Made by a program: the position numbers and the translations under genes | In this document: positions 1 through 6,986 of the stretch, one piece after another | Position numbering within the stretch: the first letter of the stretch is position 1 | Layout of the letters: each line of letters begins with the position of its first letter | Notes under the pieces: model-generated | Databases searched by the model: none | What the model was told of the DNA's origin: nothing | Seen by the model: only the letters and a program-made list of their open reading frames with translations | From: an uncultured Spirochaetales bacterium | GTDB lineage: Bacteria; Spirochaetota; Spirochaetia; Sphaerochaetales; Sphaerochaetaceae | DNA length: 28,455 nt | Assembly: GCA_934271365.1 (NCBI GenBank) | Contig: CAKQRI010000027.1 | Location: forward strand, 1-28,455 | Direction: 5' to 3'

Positions 1-101
1 TGATAATGATTCCCCTCGTCTTTCCCAAGGTAACTTCACATAGGGATTAAAAATGGGAAGTTAGTAAAAAATTTTACCAAGTCATATAAAAACGAAAAAA
101 T

Positions 102-133
102 TTGACAATATACAACGGGGGGGGGGGTATATT
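102..133 (+). promoter_or_regulatory. Promoter with an 11-G spacer tract
   Basis: A perfect -35 box TTGACA lies at 102-107 and a -10-like TATATT at 128-133. The 20-bp spacer between them contains an uninterrupted run of 11 G at 117-127. A Shine-Dalgarno AGGGGG at 152-157 and ATG at 165 follow at normal distances, so the expected transcription start is near 140. A 17-bp spacer would need eight Gs, so this copy is three bases too long and is predicted to be weak or off. Slippage in the G run would tune the spacer. The comparable lipoprotein promoter at 6221 has the same layout without the G run. Confidence 0.75.
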
Positions 134-164
134 GGATGCAGATGTATATTCAGGGGGTCGAATA

Positions 165-1085
165 ATGAAAAAGAAAAGCTTATTTATTTTGATAATTGCT
201 TTGATTGTATCTTTATTTATTTCATGTACTAGCGAAGTTGCTAAACCAAAACAGTATACTGTGACATTTGATTCGAACGGTGGATCTGAAGTTGCTTCTA
301 TTGCTGTAACTGAAGGAGAAAAGATATCTGAACCAGCTGATCCAACAAGAGAATGGTATTTATTTGGAGAATGGCAGTTGGATGGTAAGTCTTATGATTT
401 CACAGCTGAAGTGACATCCAATATGAAGCTGGTAGCAGTTTGGAAAGAGGATTTTGTTTCTGTCACTTCTTCTGACGATTTAGAGAGGGCAATAGAGGAC
501 GGTTCACCTAGAATTATGCTTTCTTCTGATATCAAAATAACTAAGGGAATTTATATCGACGGAAATAAAGATATCAGTCTTAATATGAATGGAAAACGTA
601 TTAGTCTTGATGCTGATGAAAAAGCTTATGGAATATTGACAGTAAAGGGAAATGGCAAATTAAAATTATTTGGAAATGGTAATTTTGATTATACTGAAAC
701 CTATTATGATACAGGAAGTACTGAGGCAGGAGCTAATGTCGGCTACATAATCACTGTAATGGAAAATGCAGAATTAACGATAGAAGATGGTTCATTTTTT
801 GGCGCAATGGGATGTATCCGCTTAGGAAAAGTACGTAATACTACAGGAGAAACAGCAAAAGCTTATATTAAAGGTGGAGAGTTTAAGAGTGAAGTATTGT
901 ATGCTAATCATTATTGGACTTTTAATAAAATGGATGGAACAACCACAGCCTTTAGTATTACGGGTGGAAAATTCTATAAGTTCAATCCATCAAAGGGTGG
1001 CACTGAAAATCCTGATGAAGATTGGGTTGAAGAAGGTTATGCAGTAGAACCTGAAGATGATTATTATGTCGTAAAAAAGAACTAA
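165..1085 (+). CDS. Surface lipoprotein with InlB/Listeria-Bacteroides-type repeat
   Basis: Predicted secreted lipoprotein of 306 residues; exact role unknown. The start chosen is the ATG at 165, with AGGGGG 7 bases upstream. An upstream TTG at 102 is in frame but lies inside the -35 box and would be read through the poly-G. The N-terminus is KKK, a hydrophobic helix and a lipobox ending LFISC. Residues about 30-95 (YTVTFDSNGG ... LVAVW) match the InlB B-repeat/Listeria-Bacteroides repeat style of surface proteins. The rest is a run of short beta strands rich in Gly and Asn (IDGNKDISLNMNGK, LTIEDGSFFG) suggesting a right-handed beta-helix-like fold. It ends in a GG-K-F-Y-K-FNP segment and an acidic VEEGYAVEPEDDYYVV tail. 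The gene at 6272 is clearly paralogous from VTSSDDLERAI onward. It is followed by its own terminator, so it is monocistronic. Confidence 0.8.
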   Translation: MKKKSLFILIIALIVSLFISCTSEVAKPKQYTVTFDSNGGSEVASIAVTEGEKISEPADPTREWYLFGEWQLDGKSYDFTAEVTSNMKLVAVWKEDFVSVTSSDDLERAIEDGSPRIMLSSDIKITKGIYIDGNKDISLNMNGKRISLDADEKAYGILTVKGNGKLKLFGNGNFDYTETYYDTGSTEAGANVGYIITVMENAELTIEDGSFFGAMGCIRLGKVRNTTGETAKAYIKGGEFKSEVLYANHYWTFNKMDGTTTAFSITGGKFYKFNPSKGGTENPDEDWVEEGYAVEPEDDYYVVKKN

Positions 1086-1117
1086 TTTTATAATTAATAT
1101 CAATTTGATATTCTTTT

Positions 1118-1154
1118 TCTCTAGGCGGTAGGTATATTGCCTAGAGATTTTTTT
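1118..1154 (+). terminator. Intrinsic terminator of the first lipoprotein gene
   Basis: A 9-bp perfect stem, TCTCTAGGC at 1118-1126 with GCCTAGAGA at 1139-1147, has a 12-base loop and is followed by seven Ts at 1148-1154. It ends transcription 33-69 bases past the stop codon. It also contains the in-frame TTG at 1137, which argues against that codon as the start of the next gene. Confidence 0.88.
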
Positions 1155-1241
1155 CTGAAAATTAACAATATGAAATCTAAAAATATTAGCCTAAGTTTTC
1201 AGCTTTATTTTAGAATAGTTCAGAGAAGAGGCTTGATAACT

Positions 1242-2258
1242 GTGGAATTTCTGATAAGAAAAACATTGCTGTGTTTTAGTATTGTTTTATTTTTACTAAT
1301 TGAAATCTCTTGTAAAAATGAGGCTCCAGTATATACGGCAGATGATTTTAAGAGGGATATTGCTTCTGATGTATCTGAGATAAAACTAAGGAACGATGTG
1401 GAACTGGATAGCTCAATTGCATTTTCTAAAGGTATTTCAATCGATTTGAATGGCAACACATTAACCATTAATGGCCATATGGAACTTGTATCAGCAGAAA
1501 AAGCATATACAGCTCGTTTTTATAATGGAAAAATAATCACAAAGAAGCAGAATGTGCTATGTGATTATGGCATTCTGATTAGCAAAGATACCAATCTTGT
1601 ATTGCAATCTGTCGATTTCTCTGCGGTGGGGACATCAGGAATATTCATATCTGAGACAGCATCACATTCAAGTCTTGTCGTTGCCGATTCTACAGTCAAT
1701 GCAAGTGGCGCTTTTGCGATAACAACGAGCTCAAGGAACACAGAAGGAAATGTTTCAATACTAATAGAGAAATCAGTAATTACAGCCTCAGATAGCAATA
1801 ATCATGATAATACAGCGATTTTATTTGATATAAATGGGACCATGGAGATAGATGATTCTGTTATTTCCGCAGAGCGTCAAGCTGTGATTCTGCGTGGCGG
1901 TAATCATATAATAACCAATTCAACTCTTAAAGCCACAGGCCTGAACAAGAGAAAAACCTATCTGGATGGAAAGTGGGGAAGTGGAAATGAGGTTCCGCTT
2001 GCAGCTTTGGTTATTGGAAATAGGAATCCTGATGCTTATCTTTATCAAACAGAAGCAACACTTACTGATGTTTCAATAGAATGTCCAGATTCCAATGCTG
2101 TTGGCACTGGTTATTATGCTATCTATGTTTGGCAGAATAATGGGGATGGAATAGTTTATCCTGTAGAGGTCTCTGGCTCTGCTAGATTTGCTGATAATGA
2201 TAAGGTTAATATAGGAAATATGAATGAAGCTCAGTACTCTGTGGTTAAGCTTCAATAA
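1242..2258 (+). CDS. Putative lipoprotein, beta-helix-like
   Basis: Predicted exported lipoprotein of 338 residues, function unknown. I chose the GTG at 1242 because it gives a compact signal peptide (RKTLLCFSIVLFLLIEISC, lipobox Cys about residue 24) and has AGAGG about 10 bases upstream. The ATG at 1170 is possible but has no clear ribosome site, and the TTG at 1137 lies in the preceding terminator. The mature protein begins KNEAPVYTADDFKRDIA and continues with repeated strands of the type IDLNGNTLTINGH, VVADSTVNASGAFAI, AVILRGGNHIITNSTLKA, typical of pectate-lyase-like/right-handed beta-helix surface proteins. It shares the opening scheme (an A/S-DDF/L-region, then 'IxLNGxxI') with the lipoproteins at 165 and 6272 but lacks their FNP C-terminal segment. 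No confident promoter was identified; TAGAAT at 1211-1216 could be a -10. Confidence 0.65.
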   Translation: MEFLIRKTLLCFSIVLFLLIEISCKNEAPVYTADDFKRDIASDVSEIKLRNDVELDSSIAFSKGISIDLNGNTLTINGHMELVSAEKAYTARFYNGKIITKKQNVLCDYGILISKDTNLVLQSVDFSAVGTSGIFISETASHSSLVVADSTVNASGAFAITTSSRNTEGNVSILIEKSVITASDSNNHDNTAILFDINGTMEIDDSVISAERQAVILRGGNHIITNSTLKATGLNKRKTYLDGKWGSGNEVPLAALVIGNRNPDAYLYQTEATLTDVSIECPDSNAVGTGYYAIYVWQNNGDGIVYPVEVSGSARFADNDKVNIGNMNEAQYSVVKLQ

Positions 2259-2274
2259 TCAATATTATGTAATA

Positions 2275-2304
2275 GAAGAGACAGCTATACTGGCATGTCT
2301 CTTC
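2275..2304. repeat. 9-bp inverted repeat between convergent genes
   Basis: GAAGAGACA at 2275-2283 and TGTCTCTTC at 2296-2304 form a perfect 9-bp stem with a 12-base loop. It sits between the ends of the plus-strand lipoprotein gene (2258) and the minus-strand gene (2327). Neither side has a clear T run, so it may act as a weak bidirectional terminator or an RNA 3'-end stabiliser. Confidence 0.55.
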
Positions 2305-2326
2305 CTGCGCATAAATAGATTTCTAA

Positions 2327-3046
2327 TCAGTCAAACTTGATATCATCATGATATTTGGCCACTGCATTTACCAGAGAATTGATATAGTCAGTATGACTTA
2401 TGACTCTTTGGTTGGGATGATATGCTCCTATATATAGAGTGCCATTTTTTATTGAATATGATAGATTCAATTCTTCGTCGAATTTCATTTCCAGTTTTAG
2501 ATCCTGTTCATATAGCCAGGATGTATTTCCGAAAATCACAATATTAGGATCATATATTATTAACTGGAATAGATTGATAGGTCTCCAGAATTCATAATAT
2601 TCTTTTAAGTTTTTCCATGAAGTGTGACTTTGACCTGGTAGTTTTCCAGTGTTTATTATAGCAACTTCTTTTAATGTATTGGCAATGCTAGGATCATCAT
2701 AAATCCAATTCTGTTCTTCATAGTATTTATTATTGAGTATCGAATTCGATGCATAGGCTATTGTTTTCAATGTCATGCTAGCTTTTATATTTTCATACAT
2801 GTCATTAGATTTATTATAGACATCAGATAAGCCCCATCCGCCACCTGAGGGATTTCCATTATCATCGAAGTCATCATAAGCTTCTTTTAGGACCCATAGT
2901 ATCCTGCATTTACTATTAGCATATTTTTCACAATCCCCAACTCCATCAAAAATAGGAGCCATTTCAGATTTTTCATTATAAGGAAAGAATCTTTTAATGT
3001 ACGTCTCGATAAGTTCCTGATCATTTTTTAGCTTTAATAATTCCAT
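2327..3046 (-). CDS. Hypothetical protein, possibly uracil-DNA-glycosylase-like fold
   Basis: A 239-residue soluble protein that I cannot name with certainty. The order of conserved-looking blocks resembles the family 4/5 uracil-DNA glycosylase-like superfamily. A hydrophobic strand runs into an acidic/aromatic turn (RILWVLKEAYDD, about 48-59), then a glycine-rich loop (GGGWGLS), INTGKLPG, a strand ending in a G (PNIVIFGNTSW), and a late strand ending in His-Pro (LYIGAYHPNQ, near the C-terminus). The HPNQ block parallels the HPS motif of true glycosylases. Catalytic competence is not shown. It stands alone on the minus strand, convergent with the lipoprotein gene; the start has only a weak purine-rich AAGAAGAT site upstream. 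A true ung is present elsewhere at 7862, so this is not the housekeeping enzyme. The UDG link is an inference from motif order only. Confidence 0.6.
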   Translation of the reverse strand: MELLKLKNDQELIETYIKRFFPYNEKSEMAPIFDGVGDCEKYANSKCRILWVLKEAYDDFDDNGNPSGGGWGLSDVYNKSNDMYENIKASMTLKTIAYASNSILNNKYYEEQNWIYDDPSIANTLKEVAIINTGKLPGQSHTSWKNLKEYYEFWRPINLFQLIIYDPNIVIFGNTSWLYEQDLKLEMKFDEELNLSYSIKNGTLYIGAYHPNQRVISHTDYINSLVNAVAKYHDDIKFD

Positions 3047-3302
3047 GTAAAATATCTTCTTTTCTTATATTATATGAAATTATTTTCACATACGATTGTT
3101 TAGTTGTCACTATTTTCTTCATGTAAGTCATCGATTTGTTTTGGATGGAGATGTAGATATATAGATACTGTATGAAATGCTTGAAGAAATAATTAATCCA
3201 AATAAATTGATACCACATAGTATAATTTTCTATGTATTCAATGCATCTTCTTAATTAATCTATAAATATGCTGTCTCAGATAGCATTAGATAATCTTACG
3301 TT
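3047..3302. other. Noncoding A+T-rich gap
   Basis: About 256 bases between two minus-strand genes. A 65-codon minus-strand reading frame crosses it and overlaps the start of the next gene, but it has poor composition and no ribosome site, so I do not call it. It ends in a plus-strand-oriented terminator (3303-3340) with no recognised plus-strand gene before it, which leaves room for a short plus-strand transcript. I found no convincing promoter for one. Confidence 0.4.
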
Positions 3303-3340
3303 CCCTCTCTAGGTCTTTGGCATAGAGAGGGTTTTCTTTT
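3303..3340 (+). terminator. Plus-strand intrinsic terminator without an obvious gene
   Basis: CCCTCTCTA at 3303-3311 pairs with TAGAGAGGG at 3323-3331 (9 bp, 11-base loop) and is followed by TTTTCTTTT at 3332-3340. On the minus strand the hairpin is not followed by a T run, although it lies just beyond the stop of the minus-strand ATPase gene. The polarity therefore points to a plus-strand RNA, or to a bidirectional hairpin that is weak in the minus direction. Confidence 0.7.
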
Positions 3341-4697
3341 ATAAGCATATTGACATATAAGATGGGATGCAGGTTATATTATCCTTTACTTTGAGATTTC
3401 TGGGATGGATTATATAGCATTCAGCAATCCTTGTTTTATATTTCTCCATAAATTTCAGAAGCGATGATGTTGTGTAATTTGTACCAGATTTAACCTCTAT
3501 CGGAAATAGCTTATATTTAAGCTTGCTGTTATTAGATATGAGGAAATCTATTTCAATGTCATTCCTATGCTTATCTGTATTGTAGTGTGTATAGAAAAAT
3601 AATCTATGGCCATTAGCAACAAGCATCTGAGCTATAATATTCTCATATAACATACCTTCATTAAGCCCAAGTTTGCCTGCAAGAATCTGCTTGTATATCT
3701 CATCATCAAGTATTTCATTTTCGTTAAATGCATGGCTTAAAAGGAGACCTGTGTCTCCCATATAGCATTTTATATAGCTTCTATCTTCATTTATGGCTAA
3801 ACCTACATTAGGGTCTCGGCATAAAAAACACATATTAGCAATCATTGAATCAGAAAGCCAGAAGAAAGTTTCCTCGTATTTATCAAAACTAGTACCATCT
3901 TTTATATCTTTGAATACGACTCTTTTTTCGTGCTTAGAAAGCAATCCTGGAATCTGATCAAATATGGAGAGTACCTTAGCTCTATAGTTTGCATCTATTC
4001 TCATTATGTCATTTCGATAAAGAGCTAGAATATCTCTTTTTTCTATATCAGCTTTCATGAAAGACTTTTGGTTTTCTAGAAATGTGCTTATTACTTTTGG
4101 CATGCCACCTATAAGCATATATTGCTTGAACAATAGCATTGCTTTTTCATGCAGATTCCTTTCTAATGGTTCTTTGTTCTTGAAACATTTTCGTATGTAC
4201 TCAATTAAGATTTCTTCTCCTAATGCCCATCCGAATTCTTCAAAGTCTAATGGAAACATCTTTATGCTTCGCTCTTCTGATGGGATTACTATATTTCTGA
4301 TATTCTCTTTTATGGAAACTAAAGATCCTGTCTCTATATAATCATATCTTCCATCTGCGACTAGGTACTTTATTGCCGCTCTGGCGTGTGGAAATCTTTG
4401 AATTTCATCAAAGATAATCACAGATTTTCTTGGGATTAGGTTCTTTCCATAGTATGTTGATAAAAGCATGAAAAAAATGTCTAAATCATTGAGATGCTTA
4501 AGGAAATAACTCTCCACGGTTTTATCTTCTTTTGCAAAGTCTATGAGTATATAGCTATCATATTCAGCTTTTGCAAATTCTTCTGCAATCGTAGATTTTC
4601 CTATTCGTCTAGCTCCTTCAATTAGAATAGCTTTTTCCCCATTGCATTCTTTTTTCCAATTAAGTAGTTTTTGATATATTTTTCTTTTAAATAGCAT
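3339..4697 (-). CDS. AAA ATPase with C-terminal DUF4143 domain
   Basis: A 452-residue member of the widespread AAA_14 + DUF4143 ATPase family, whose cellular role is unsettled. The Walker A motif GARRIGKST is at residues 28-36 and the Walker B stretch KSVIIFDEIQRF at about 92-103. A KMFPLDFEEF segment follows the ATPase core. The C-terminal part has the nuclease-like pattern EIDFLISN ... FPIEVKSG (a D followed by E-x-K, as in PD-(D/E)XK folds) and full family length, so the gene appears intact. No strong ribosome site is seen before the ATG at 4697. The upstream gap carries three 35-bp tandem repeats that may control it. Such ATPases are often multi-copy and strain-variable, which fits the accessory, A+T-rich surroundings. 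Confidence 0.88.
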   Translation of the reverse strand: MLFKRKIYQKLLNWKKECNGEKAILIEGARRIGKSTIAEEFAKAEYDSYILIDFAKEDKTVESYFLKHLNDLDIFFMLLSTYYGKNLIPRKSVIIFDEIQRFPHARAAIKYLVADGRYDYIETGSLVSIKENIRNIVIPSEERSIKMFPLDFEEFGWALGEEILIEYIRKCFKNKEPLERNLHEKAMLLFKQYMLIGGMPKVISTFLENQKSFMKADIEKRDILALYRNDIMRIDANYRAKVLSIFDQIPGLLSKHEKRVVFKDIKDGTSFDKYEETFFWLSDSMIANMCFLCRDPNVGLAINEDRSYIKCYMGDTGLLLSHAFNENEILDDEIYKQILAGKLGLNEGMLYENIIAQMLVANGHRLFFYTHYNTDKHRNDIEIDFLISNNSKLKYKLFPIEVKSGTNYTTSSLLKFMEKYKTRIAECYIIHPRNLKVKDNITCIPSYMSICL

Positions 4698-4738
4698 ATT
4701 GAGTCATTTGATTCCTATGCATATTTTAGCATTAAATT

Positions 4739-4843
4739 TATAATGCGCAATATTAGAAACTGCTCAAAAATACTATAGTGCGCAATATTAGAAGTCTATT
4801 AAAACACATATAGTGCGCAGTATTAGGACACTTTTTTTGAAAT
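4739..4843. repeat. Three 35-bp tandem direct repeats
   Basis: Three copies begin exactly 35 bases apart at 4739, 4774 and 4809. Each starts TATARTGCGCARTATTAGRA (20-base core) followed by about 15 unrelated bases. The core contains palindromic TGCGCA inside an imperfect 14-base palindrome (ATA-g-TGCGCA-a-TAT). They lie between the end of the MFS gene and the start of the DUF4143 ATPase gene, which reads away from them. The 35-base period is a little over three helical turns, so the cores would lie on roughly similar helix faces, as with a multi-site operator. Three units with 15-base gaps are too short for a CRISPR array. Confidence 0.85.
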
Positions 4844-4855
4844 AATTCCTTATAT

Positions 4856-6052
4856 TTAGTTATCTCTTGATTTCTTCTTTGAGCCGAGCATCAGGAGAAT
4901 AGCCATAAGAATAGGGAAGATAAGGCTTGCAGCAACGCCAAGCTTAAGATTCTCTCCGAAGTGATTTGCTACAAAGCCTGCGAGGGTAGGACCCGCAGAG
5001 CAGCCAAGATCACCCGCAAGAGCAAGAAGTGCAAACATTGCGGTTCCTCCTCTTTTTAGAGCCGCAGATGATAATGAGAATGTTCCAGGCCACATTATCC
5101 CAACAGCAAATCCTATTATCGCCATTCCAATCAGTGAGAATACAGGATTTCTTGAAAGGATAAGAAGCAGATATGACAGGATGCAGAGTAATGCCGAATA
5201 TAGCATAAGCTTATTGAGGCTTATCTTATTGCCATATTTTGCATAAACAGTTCTTGATGTTCCCTGCATAATAGCAAAGAGAGCAGGGCCTGCAAGATCA
5301 CCAAGTGTCTTTGAGATGCTTAAGCCTTTCTCCGCTATTGTGCTTGCCCACTGTCCCACAGATTGCTCACTTGCTCCAGAGCACATCATCAGAATGACAA
5401 AGAACCAGAACGTTTTATTTCTGAAAAGCTCAAAGATTTTCATTCCTTCATCATCTTCCACAAGCGTTGCAAGCGGGACTTTAGTGAATATTACTCCATT
5501 TAGCAGTGGTATAAGAGCCCAGAGGATGGCAAGCACCTTCCAGTTCATGTTGCCAAATAGCTTAAGGAACAAGGTTGTGATGATTATTACCGCAGCACTG
5601 CCCCAGTTGTAGAATGAATGCAATAGGCTCATTGTGCTTGCTTTGTTATCTGTTGGGCTTGCTTCAACGATTGGGCTGATCAGTACTTCAATAAGACCTC
5701 CGCCTACTGCATAGAATAGCACTGCAATCAGAAGACCAGCAAAGTGAGATGGCATGATATCTGGTAAAAATGATAGCATGACAAGGCCTATGGATGCTGA
5801 GAAATGAGCAATTAGGACAGATGCTCTGTATCCGATTCTGTCAATGAAGATAGCAGAAGCCCAGTCGATGAATAGCTGTAGTGTGAAGTTTATTGTGATC
5901 AGAAGTGTAATCTGCGACAGGGGAATCCCATATTCTTTCTGAAGGATAAGGAATAATAGCGGTACGAAGTTATTTACGATTGCCTGCACAATATATGCAA
6001 CAAAGCATGCTTTTATAGTTCCATCATAATTAATAGAGGCTTTTCCGTTCAT
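4856..6052 (-). CDS. MFS transporter
   Basis: A 398-residue integral membrane protein of the major facilitator superfamily, with about 12 hydrophobic helices spread over its length and a basic C-terminal end (GSKKKSRDN). Helix-rich blocks include the DWASAIFIDRIGYR loop after helix 2, matching the family's cytoplasmic loop 2-3 motif (G/D-x3-D-R-x-G), and a repeat-like second half. The length is normal for a 12-helix carrier. The family moves small solutes by ion coupling; the substrate cannot be told from sequence. General resemblance is to sugar-permease-like/FucP-style MFS proteins, but this is weak. No clear ribosome site precedes the ATG at 6052. It is flanked by the 35-bp repeats downstream and a divergent lipoprotein gene upstream. 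Confidence 0.85.
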   Translation of the reverse strand: MNGKASINYDGTIKACFVAYIVQAIVNNFVPLLFLILQKEYGIPLSQITLLITINFTLQLFIDWASAIFIDRIGYRASVLIAHFSASIGLVMLSFLPDIMPSHFAGLLIAVLFYAVGGGLIEVLISPIVEASPTDNKASTMSLLHSFYNWGSAAVIIITTLFLKLFGNMNWKVLAILWALIPLLNGVIFTKVPLATLVEDDEGMKIFELFRNKTFWFFVILMMCSGASEQSVGQWASTIAEKGLSISKTLGDLAGPALFAIMQGTSRTVYAKYGNKISLNKLMLYSALLCILSYLLLILSRNPVFSLIGMAIIGFAVGIMWPGTFSLSSAALKRGGTAMFALLALAGDLGCSAGPTLAGFVANHFGENLKLGVAASLIFPILMAILLMLGSKKKSRDN

Positions 6053-6220
6053 GTGTCAGATAGTAGCACTATACAAGAGACTCTGAAAACTAAGTTTTTG
6101 CATGTTCTGTTAATTTCTATAGATGTATGAAAATATTTAACAAATAAAAATTAAATTCATATTATATTTATGTAATTTGATTCACTATAAGTAATAATAA
6201 GGCAGAAATATTGAAATAAT

Positions 6221-6250
6221 TTGACATTCGAAATATGGGAAGAGTATACT
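6221..6250 (+). promoter_or_regulatory. Sigma70-type promoter of lipoprotein gene
   Basis: TTGACA at 6221-6226 and TATACT at 6245-6250 are separated by 18 bases. AGGAG at 6261-6265 and ATG at 6272 follow. It has the same layout as the promoter at 102 but no G tract, which makes it a useful constitutive comparison. Confidence 0.75.
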
Positions 6251-6271
6251 TTGTATTGTTAGGAGTATAGT

Positions 6272-6967
6272 ATGAAAAAACATAATTATCTTGTTTTTGG
6301 TCTTCTGATATTATTAGCTTTCTTGATTGTTTCCTGTGATAATGAGCCGCAGCTGCCGGATGTAAAAGATGAGGCATCACTTAGGGCTGCCATCAGTAAA
6401 GGAACATCTCCGATTGTTCTCTCTAATGACATTGTAGTTTCTTCACCTATTGTAGTAGATGGAAATAAGAAAATCACATTGGATATGAATGGAAAGACCA
6501 TATCTAATACAGCAGATCTTTGGAATGATGATGTTAATGCTTGGTCTTTGGTTTCTGTCAGAGACAGTGCATCTCTGACTGTGACTGGTAATGGAACATT
6601 TAAGGCAAAGGAAAATGACTGTTATGCATTAGATATACAGGATAAGACGGCTGAATTGACTATTGAAAATGGAACCTTTGTCGGAAATATACATGCTGTA
6701 TATGTGGAATCTGGTTCTTTAATCGTTAATGGTGGAACTTATTCAGTTCAGCAGAAGTATTCAGATGCTTCAAAGGCTGATGGCTTTGTATTGAACTGCT
6801 ATGATAAAAACAGGGAAGAAGGCATAGCAAAGATTGTTGTTTATGGCGGAACATTCATTAAGTTCAATCCTGCAGATTGCTGGGCAGAAGGAGAGCATAC
6901 AAACTTCCTGGCTGACGGCTATAATACGGTGCAGAATGAAGATGAATATACTGTTGTTAGAGAATAA
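6272..6967 (+). CDS. Surface lipoprotein, paralogue of the 165-1085 gene
   Basis: Predicted lipoprotein of 231 residues. It has a basic N-terminus, hydrophobic helix and lipobox LIVSC (Cys about residue 22). It has no InlB-type repeat; the mature part starts at once with the shared domain. Matching blocks with the gene at 165 are VKDEASLRAAI / VTSSDDLERAI, VVDGNKKITLDMNGK / YIDGNKDISLNMNGK, AELTIENGTFVG / AELTIEDGSFFG, the GG-F-x-KFNP segment, and a closing DGY-x-V-x-(D/E)DEYTVV tail. This indicates gene duplication with gain or loss of the InlB-type module. The beta-strand repeats suggest a right-handed beta-helix on the cell surface; ligand unknown. AGGAG lies 6 bases before the ATG, and a strong promoter lies at 6221. 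Transcription ends at the hairpin at 6991. Confidence 0.8.
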   Translation: MKKHNYLVFGLLILLAFLIVSCDNEPQLPDVKDEASLRAAISKGTSPIVLSNDIVVSSPIVVDGNKKITLDMNGKTISNTADLWNDDVNAWSLVSVRDSASLTVTGNGTFKAKENDCYALDIQDKTAELTIENGTFVGNIHAVYVESGSLIVNGGTYSVQQKYSDASKADGFVLNCYDKNREEGIAKIVVYGGTFIKFNPADCWAEGEHTNFLADGYNTVQNEDEYTVVRE

Positions 6968-6986
6968 GCTTCAGTCTCTGATTTGA

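Noticed and set aside
55..65. GGGAAGTTAGT repeated at 28187-28197, suggesting the window is one mobile element
   Set aside because: An 11-base match is expected by chance many times in 28 kb; flanks do not match and no transposase frames the window.
3021..3218. 65-codon minus-strand reading frame
   Set aside because: It overlaps the start of the better-supported gene at 3046, has no ribosome site and a composition typical of noncoding A+T-rich DNA.
4739..4843. CRISPR array
   Set aside because: Only three units, spacers of about 15 bases and no cas genes; better explained as tandem operator-like repeats.
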